DNA from: Bradyrhizobium amphicarpaeae
GTDB taxonomy: Bacteria > Pseudomonadota > Alphaproteobacteria > Rhizobiales > Xanthobacteraceae
NCBI RefSeq assembly: GCF_002266435.3
Contig: NZ_CP029426.2
Span: 3,502,001-3,566,000, forward strand
Direction: 5' to 3'
DNA length: 64,000 nt
Shown: one piece after another, positions 59,821 to 64,000 of the stretch
Layout: each line of letters starts with the position of its first letter
Position numbering within the stretch: the stretch's first letter is position 1
Notes under the pieces: generated by a model
Databases searched by the model: none
The model's input: the letters and a program-made list of their open reading frames with translations, nothing else
Told to the model about the DNA's origin: nothing
Program-made: the position numbers and the translations under genes

Positions 59821-62800
59821 ATGATCGGTCTTGTTCGCGCCGTCACAATCTGCGCCACGCTGGCGCTCGGCCTTGGCGCGGCACATGCTGCCGACAAGGC
59901 GTTCAAGCGCGACGACCTCGCCGATTCCGCGATCAAGCTCGAGGCCCAGATCAAGAGCGAGGCGGGGCCCGTCGCCAAGACCAATGCGACTTTGAAGACG
60001 GACGCCGACGCCGCCTTCCGACGCAATGATTATCGTACCGGCCTGTCGGTCCTCGGTCAGATCGCGGCGACCACGCCGGAGGACGCCGGCAACTGGCTGC
60101 GGCTCGCCAAGGTCATCTTCCAGATCTCGCCGAAGAACTCGAGCGAGCAGACCTTCCTGCTGGAACGCGCCTCGACCGCGGCCTATATCGCCTACCAGCG
60201 CGCCGGCAATCCGGGCGAGGAGGCCGACGCGCTTGCGGTGCTCGGCAAGTCGCTGTCGGAGCGCAAGCTGTGGCGGCCGGCGCTGGATTCGCTGCGATTG
60301 TCGCTCGACATGCGCGAGGTCGCCGACGTCCGCGGCCAATACGAGAAGATGCGCGACGAGCACGGCTTCCGGCTGCTCGACTACACCGTGGACTCGGATT
60401 CGGCGAGCCCGCGCGCCTGCTTCCAGTTCTCCGAGGAATTGGCCAAGCGCACCGACTTCGCGCCGTACCTGGCGCTGGCGGGGCAGGACAAGCCGGCACT
60501 GTCGGCCGAAGGCAAGCAGCTCTGCGTCGACGGGCTGAAGCATGGCGAGCGTTACAACATCAATCTGCGCGCCGGCCTGCCGTCCACGGTGAAGGAGGGG
60601 CTGCCGAAATCGGCCGAGTTCAACGTCTATGTGCGCGATCGCAAGCCATTCGTGCGCTTCACCAGCCGGGCCTATGTGCTGCCCCGAACCGGCCAGCGCG
60701 GCATTCCCGTGGTCAGCGTCAATACGCCCGCGGTCAACATCAACGTCTTCCGGATCGGTGACCGCAACCTGATCAACACGGTGGTCGACAGCGATTTCCA
60801 GAAGACGCTGTCGAAGTACCAGCTCTCCGATCTCGGCGACGAGCGCGGCGTCAAGGTCTGGACCGGCGAGCTCGCGACCGCGATGACGCTGAACCAGGAC
60901 GTCACCACGGCGTTCCCGGTCGACCAGGCGCTCGGCGAGCTCCAGCCCGGCGTCTACGTGATGACGGCCGCCGCCAAGGGCCCGGGCTCTGACGACGATT
61001 ACCAGCTTGCCACGCAATGGTTCATCGTCTCCGATCTCGGCGTTGCCGCCTATTCCGGCAATGACGGCATCCACGTGTTCGTCAACTCGCTGGCTTCGAC
61101 CGATCCGGTCGGCAAGGCCGAGGTCCGGCTGGTTGCCCGCAACAACGAGATCCTTGCCACCCGCAAGACCGACGACAGCGGCCATGTGCTGTTCGAGGCG
61201 GGCCTTGCGCGCGGCGAGGGCGGCCTGTCGCCAGCGATGCTGACGGTGACCGGCGAGAAGGCGGACTATGCCTTCCTCAGCCTGAAGTCCTCCGCCTTCG
61301 ACCTGTCCGATCGCGGCGTCTCCGGGCGCGCGGTGCCTGCGGGTGCCGACGCCTTCGTCTATGCCGAGCGCGGCGTCTACCGCTCCAGCGAGACCGTCTA
61401 TCTCACCGCGCTGTTGCGTGACGGGCAGGGCAATGCCGTCAGCGGCGGTCCGCTGACGATGGTGATCGAGCGCCCCGACGGCGTCGAATACCGACGCGCC
61501 GTGCTCGCTGACCAGGGCGCCGGCGGCCGTACGCTGTCAGTGCCGCTCAATTCGGCCGTTCCGACCGGGACGTGGCGGGCGCGTGCCTTCACCGATCCGA
61601 AGGGCGCCTCGGTCGGAGAGACCACCTTCATGGTCGAGGACTACGTTCCTGATCGGATCGAATTCGACTTGTCTACCAAGGACAAGCTGATCAAAGCTAA
61701 CGCTCCAGTGGAGCTTAAGGCGTACGGCCATTTCCTCTATGGCGCGCCGGCCTCGGGCCTGCAGCTCGAAGGCGACATGCTGGTCGCGCCCGCGGCGGAG
61801 CGCCCGGGTTTTGCCGGCTATCAGTTCGGTGTTGCCGACGAGGAGACGACTTCGAACGAGCGTACGCCGCTGGAGAACCTGCCCGAGGCCGACGCCAACG
61901 GCGTTGCGACCTTCCCGGTGACGCTGGACAAGCAGCCGGCCTCGACCCGTCCGCAGGAGGCGCAGATCTTCGTGCGCATGGTCGAGACCGGTGGCCGCGC
62001 CGTCGAGCGCAAGATCGTGCTGCCGGTGGCGCCCAATGCGGCGCAGATCGGCATCAAGCCGCTGTTCGGCGCCAAGAACGTCGCCGAGGGCGACAAGGCC
62101 GAGTTCGACGTTCTGTTCGTCTCGCCCGAGGGCGAGAAGCTGCGCCGCGACGGCCTGCGCTACGAACTCCTGAAGATGGAGTCGCGCTATCAATGGTATC
62201 GCCAGAACAATTACTGGGAGTACGAGCCGGTCAAGTCGACCTCGCGCGTCGCCGACGGTGACGTGACCATTGCGGCCGACAAGCCGGCGCGGATTTCGCT
62301 CAACCCGCAACCCGGCCGCTACCGCCTCGACGTGAAGTCGAACGATGCCGATGGCCCGGTGACCTCGGTGCAGTTCGACGTCGGCTGGTATTCCGACGGC
62401 AGCGCCGACACCCCGGACCTGCTGGAGACCTCGATCGACAAGCCGCAATACGCCTCCGGCGACACCATGACCGTGTCGGTCAACGTCCGCAGCGCCGGCA
62501 AGCTCACCATCAATGTGCTCGGCGACCGCCTGCTGACGACCCAGACCATCGACGTCAAGGAAGGCACTGCCCAGGTGAAGCTCCCGGTCGGCAAGGACTG
62601 GGGCACCGGTGCCTACGTGGTGGCGACGCTGCGCCGCCCGCTCGATGCCGCGGCCCAGCGCATGCCGGGCCGGGCGATCGGGCTAAAATGGTTCGGCATC
62701 GACAAGCAGACCCGCACCCTTCAGGTGAAGCTGTCTCCGCCCGCGCTGGTTCGACCGAATTCGACGTTGAAGATTCCGGTCAAGCTCGACGGGCTCAATC

Positions 62801-64000
62801 CGGGCGAGGACGCCAAGATCGTCATCGCTGCTGTCGATGTCGGCATCCTCAACCTCACCAATTACAAGCCGCCGGCGCCGGACGACTACTATCTCGGCCA
62901 GCGCCGCCTGAGCGCCGAGATCCGCGACCTCTATGGGCAGCTGATCGACGGCATGTCGGGCACGCGCGGCCAGATCAAGTCCGGTGGTGACGCCGGTGCG
63001 GCGGAGCTGCAGGGCTCGCCGCCCACTCAAAAGCCGCTCGCGCTCTATTCGGGCATCGTGACGGCCGGCGCTGACGGCACCGCCGAAGTCAGCTTCGACA
63101 TTCCGGAGTTCGCCGGTACTGCGCGCGTGATGGCTGTGGCGTGGACCGCGACCAAGCTTGGCCGCGCCAACACCGATGTCGTGATCCGCGACCCCGTGGT
63201 GCTGACCACGACCCTGCCTCGCTTCCTGCTCAATGGCGACCACGGCACGGTCAACCTCGAGATCGACAATGTCGAAGGCCAGGCCGGCGACTACGTCATC
63301 AACGTGAAGACCGGCGGCCCGGTGAAGATGACCGGCAGCCCCGCGACCACGGTCAAGCTCGCCGCCAAGCAGCGCAACTCCTCCGCGCTCGCGATCGACG
63401 CGACCGCGGCGGGGCAGGCGACGCTCGACGTCGACATCAAGGGACCGAGCGGCCTGACGCTGGCGCGCCATTACGCGTTCGACGTCAAGGCCGCGACGCA
63501 GGTGCTGGCGCGGCGCTCGATCCGGACGCTGGCGAAGGGCGAGAGCCTGACGCTGACCTCGGACATGTTCTCCGACCTGGTGCCGGGCACCGGCAGCGTC
63601 TCGGTCTCGGCCAGCCTGTCGACCGCGCTCGACGCAGCGACGATCCTCAAGGCGCTCGATCGCTATCCCTATGGCTGCTCGGAACAGATCACGAGCCGCG
63701 CCATGCCGCTGCTCTATGTCAACGACCTCGCCGCCGGTGCTCACCTCGCCATGGACACCGAAGTCGATCAGCGCATCCGCGATGCGATCGAGCGGCTGTT
63801 GGCCCGACAGGGCTCGAACGGCTCGTTCGGCCTGTGGTCGGCCGGCGGCGACGATGCCTGGCTCGATGCCTACGTGACGGACTTCCTGACCCGCGCCCGC
63901 GAAAAGGGTTTTGTGGTGCCGGACGTGCTGTTCAAGAACGCGCTCGACCGTGTCAGAAACTCCGTCGTCAACGGCAACGAGCCGGAGAAGGACGGCGGGC
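59821..64000 (+). CDS. bacterial alpha-2-macroglobulin (MG2 domain), incomplete
   Basis: An open frame of 1393 codons running off the window. A signal peptide (MIGLVRAVTICATLALGLGAAHAA) leads to MG-type domains; the bait/MG2 region lies near residues 500-620. The thioester motif YPYGCSEQ (CxEQ) near residue 1285 is intact and is followed by the helical thioester domain. Such proteins trap foreign proteases in the periplasm. Family length is about 1600-1800 residues, so roughly 300 remain outside. The translation from 59821 runs without a stop. Confidence 0.93.
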   Translation, partial: MIGLVRAVTICATLALGLGAAHAADKAFKRDDLADSAIKLEAQIKSEAGPVAKTNATLKTDADAAFRRNDYRTGLSVLGQIAATTPEDAGNWLRLAKVIFQISPKNSSEQTFLLERASTAAYIAYQRAGNPGEEADALAVLGKSLSERKLWRPALDSLRLSLDMREVADVRGQYEKMRDEHGFRLLDYTVDSDSASPRACFQFSEELAKRTDFAPYLALAGQDKPALSAEGKQLCVDGLKHGERYNINLRAGLPSTVKEGLPKSAEFNVYVRDRKPFVRFTSRAYVLPRTGQRGIPVVSVNTPAVNINVFRIGDRNLINTVVDSDFQKTLSKYQLSDLGDERGVKVWTGELATAMTLNQDVTTAFPVDQALGELQPGVYVMTAAAKGPGSDDDYQLATQWFIVSDLGVAAYSGNDGIHVFVNSLASTDPVGKAEVRLVARNNEILATRKTDDSGHVLFEAGLARGEGGLSPAMLTVTGEKADYAFLSLKSSAFDLSDRGVSGRAVPAGADAFVYAERGVYRSSETVYLTALLRDGQGNAVSGGPLTMVIERPDGVEYRRAVLADQGAGGRTLSVPLNSAVPTGTWRARAFTDPKGASVGETTFMVEDYVPDRIEFDLSTKDKLIKANAPVELKAYGHFLYGAPASGLQLEGDMLVAPAAERPGFAGYQFGVADEETTSNERTPLENLPEADANGVATFPVTLDKQPASTRPQEAQIFVRMVETGGRAVERKIVLPVAPNAAQIGIKPLFGAKNVAEGDKAEFDVLFVSPEGEKLRRDGLRYELLKMESRYQWYRQNNYWEYEPVKSTSRVADGDVTIAADKPARISLNPQPGRYRLDVKSNDADGPVTSVQFDVGWYSDGSADTPDLLETSIDKPQYASGDTMTVSVNVRSAGKLTINVLGDRLLTTQTIDVKEGTAQVKLPVGKDWGTGAYVVATLRRPLDAAAQRMPGRAIGLKWFGIDKQTRTLQVKLSPPALVRPNSTLKIPVKLDGLNPGEDAKIVIAAVDVGILNLTNYKPPAPDDYYLGQRRLSAEIRDLYGQLIDGMSGTRGQIKSGGDAGAAELQGSPPTQKPLALYSGIVTAGADGTAEVSFDIPEFAGTARVMAVAWTATKLGRANTDVVIRDPVVLTTTLPRFLLNGDHGTVNLEIDNVEGQAGDYVINVKTGGPVKMTGSPATTVKLAAKQRNSSALAIDATAAGQATLDVDIKGPSGLTLARHYAFDVKAATQVLARRSIRTLAKGESLTLTSDMFSDLVPGTGSVSVSASLSTALDAATILKALDRYPYGCSEQITSRAMPLLYVNDLAAGAHLAMDTEVDQRIRDAIERLLARQGSNGSFGLWSAGGDDAWLDAYVTDFLTRAREKGFVVPDVLFKNALDRVRNSVVNGNEPEKDGG

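Noticed and set aside
59776..61185. 469-codon minus frame opposite the alpha-2-macroglobulin gene
   Set aside because: Arg/Gly/Asp-rich shadow with no domain, antisense to a gene with a signal peptide and a thioester motif.
1..64000. CRISPR array, prophage, restriction or other defence cluster
   Set aside because: No regularly spaced repeats, phage structural genes, transposases or known defence proteins were seen.

Overview
The window looks like chromosomal DNA of a Bradyrhizobium-type alphaproteobacterium. The evidence is the high GC content, the set of protein families (NDUFS4-type complex I subunit, OpgC, DUF6481, MXKDX-repeat protein, double cold-shock-domain protein), an alphaproteobacterial-type SOS box, and the many small membrane or secreted proteins. 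This is inference from families and composition. No ribosomal RNA, CRISPR array, prophage or transposase gene was seen.

Layout. 0-13 kb: the end of a pdxA-like gene, an NAD(P)-binding epimerase, a soluble chemoreceptor with its sensor domain at the C-terminus, recJ, an SDR and a class II aldolase, a lytic transglycosylase, a MarR / AhpD-like / cupin module with a palindromic operator, a DUF808 membrane protein and an M23 peptidase. 13-16 kb: the EF-P lysylation module, efp diverging from epmA-epmB. 16-19 kb: a class I DAHP synthase preceded by a complete attenuator (aromatic-rich leader peptide, competing stems, terminator), then HdeD-like and PrsW-like membrane proteins. 19-26 kb: PilZ proteins, a methyltransferase-glycosyltransferase fusion beside a large membrane protein, tRNA-Glu and two frameshifted small genes. 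26-28.7 kb: GST, glyoxalase and an NAD(P)H-binding protein. 28.8-36 kb: a field of small genes including HU and a 45-residue gene behind an SOS box. 36-42 kb: sirtuin, double cold-shock protein, DUF192, tRNA-Pro, a gene-poor and relatively AT-rich stretch, OpgC and the NDUFS4-type subunit. 42-44.3 kb: a TetR regulator and DMT transporter sharing an operator motif, and an Lrp regulator. 44.3-51.2 kb: an AraC regulator diverging from a leucine/isovalerate catabolic operon (isovaleryl-CoA dehydrogenase, both methylcrotonyl-CoA carboxylase subunits, HMG-CoA lyase). 51.3-54.3 kb: a TRAP transporter operon with ATGA overlaps. 54.6-59.4 kb: small secreted and membrane proteins, a decayed DUF2171 gene and tRNA-Arg. 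59.8 kb to the end: a bacterial alpha-2-macroglobulin cut by the window edge.

The strongest regulatory finds are the tri-aromatic attenuator of the DAHP synthase, with a promoter placed so that the leader mRNA is probably leaderless; the GTTC-N7-GTTC box before the 45-residue gene; the paired TetR-type operators; and the nested palindrome between marR and the AhpD-like gene. Interspersed elements include three REP-like palindromes, a 34-base repeat present twice in inverted orientation, and a GAACGAA hairpin present three times.
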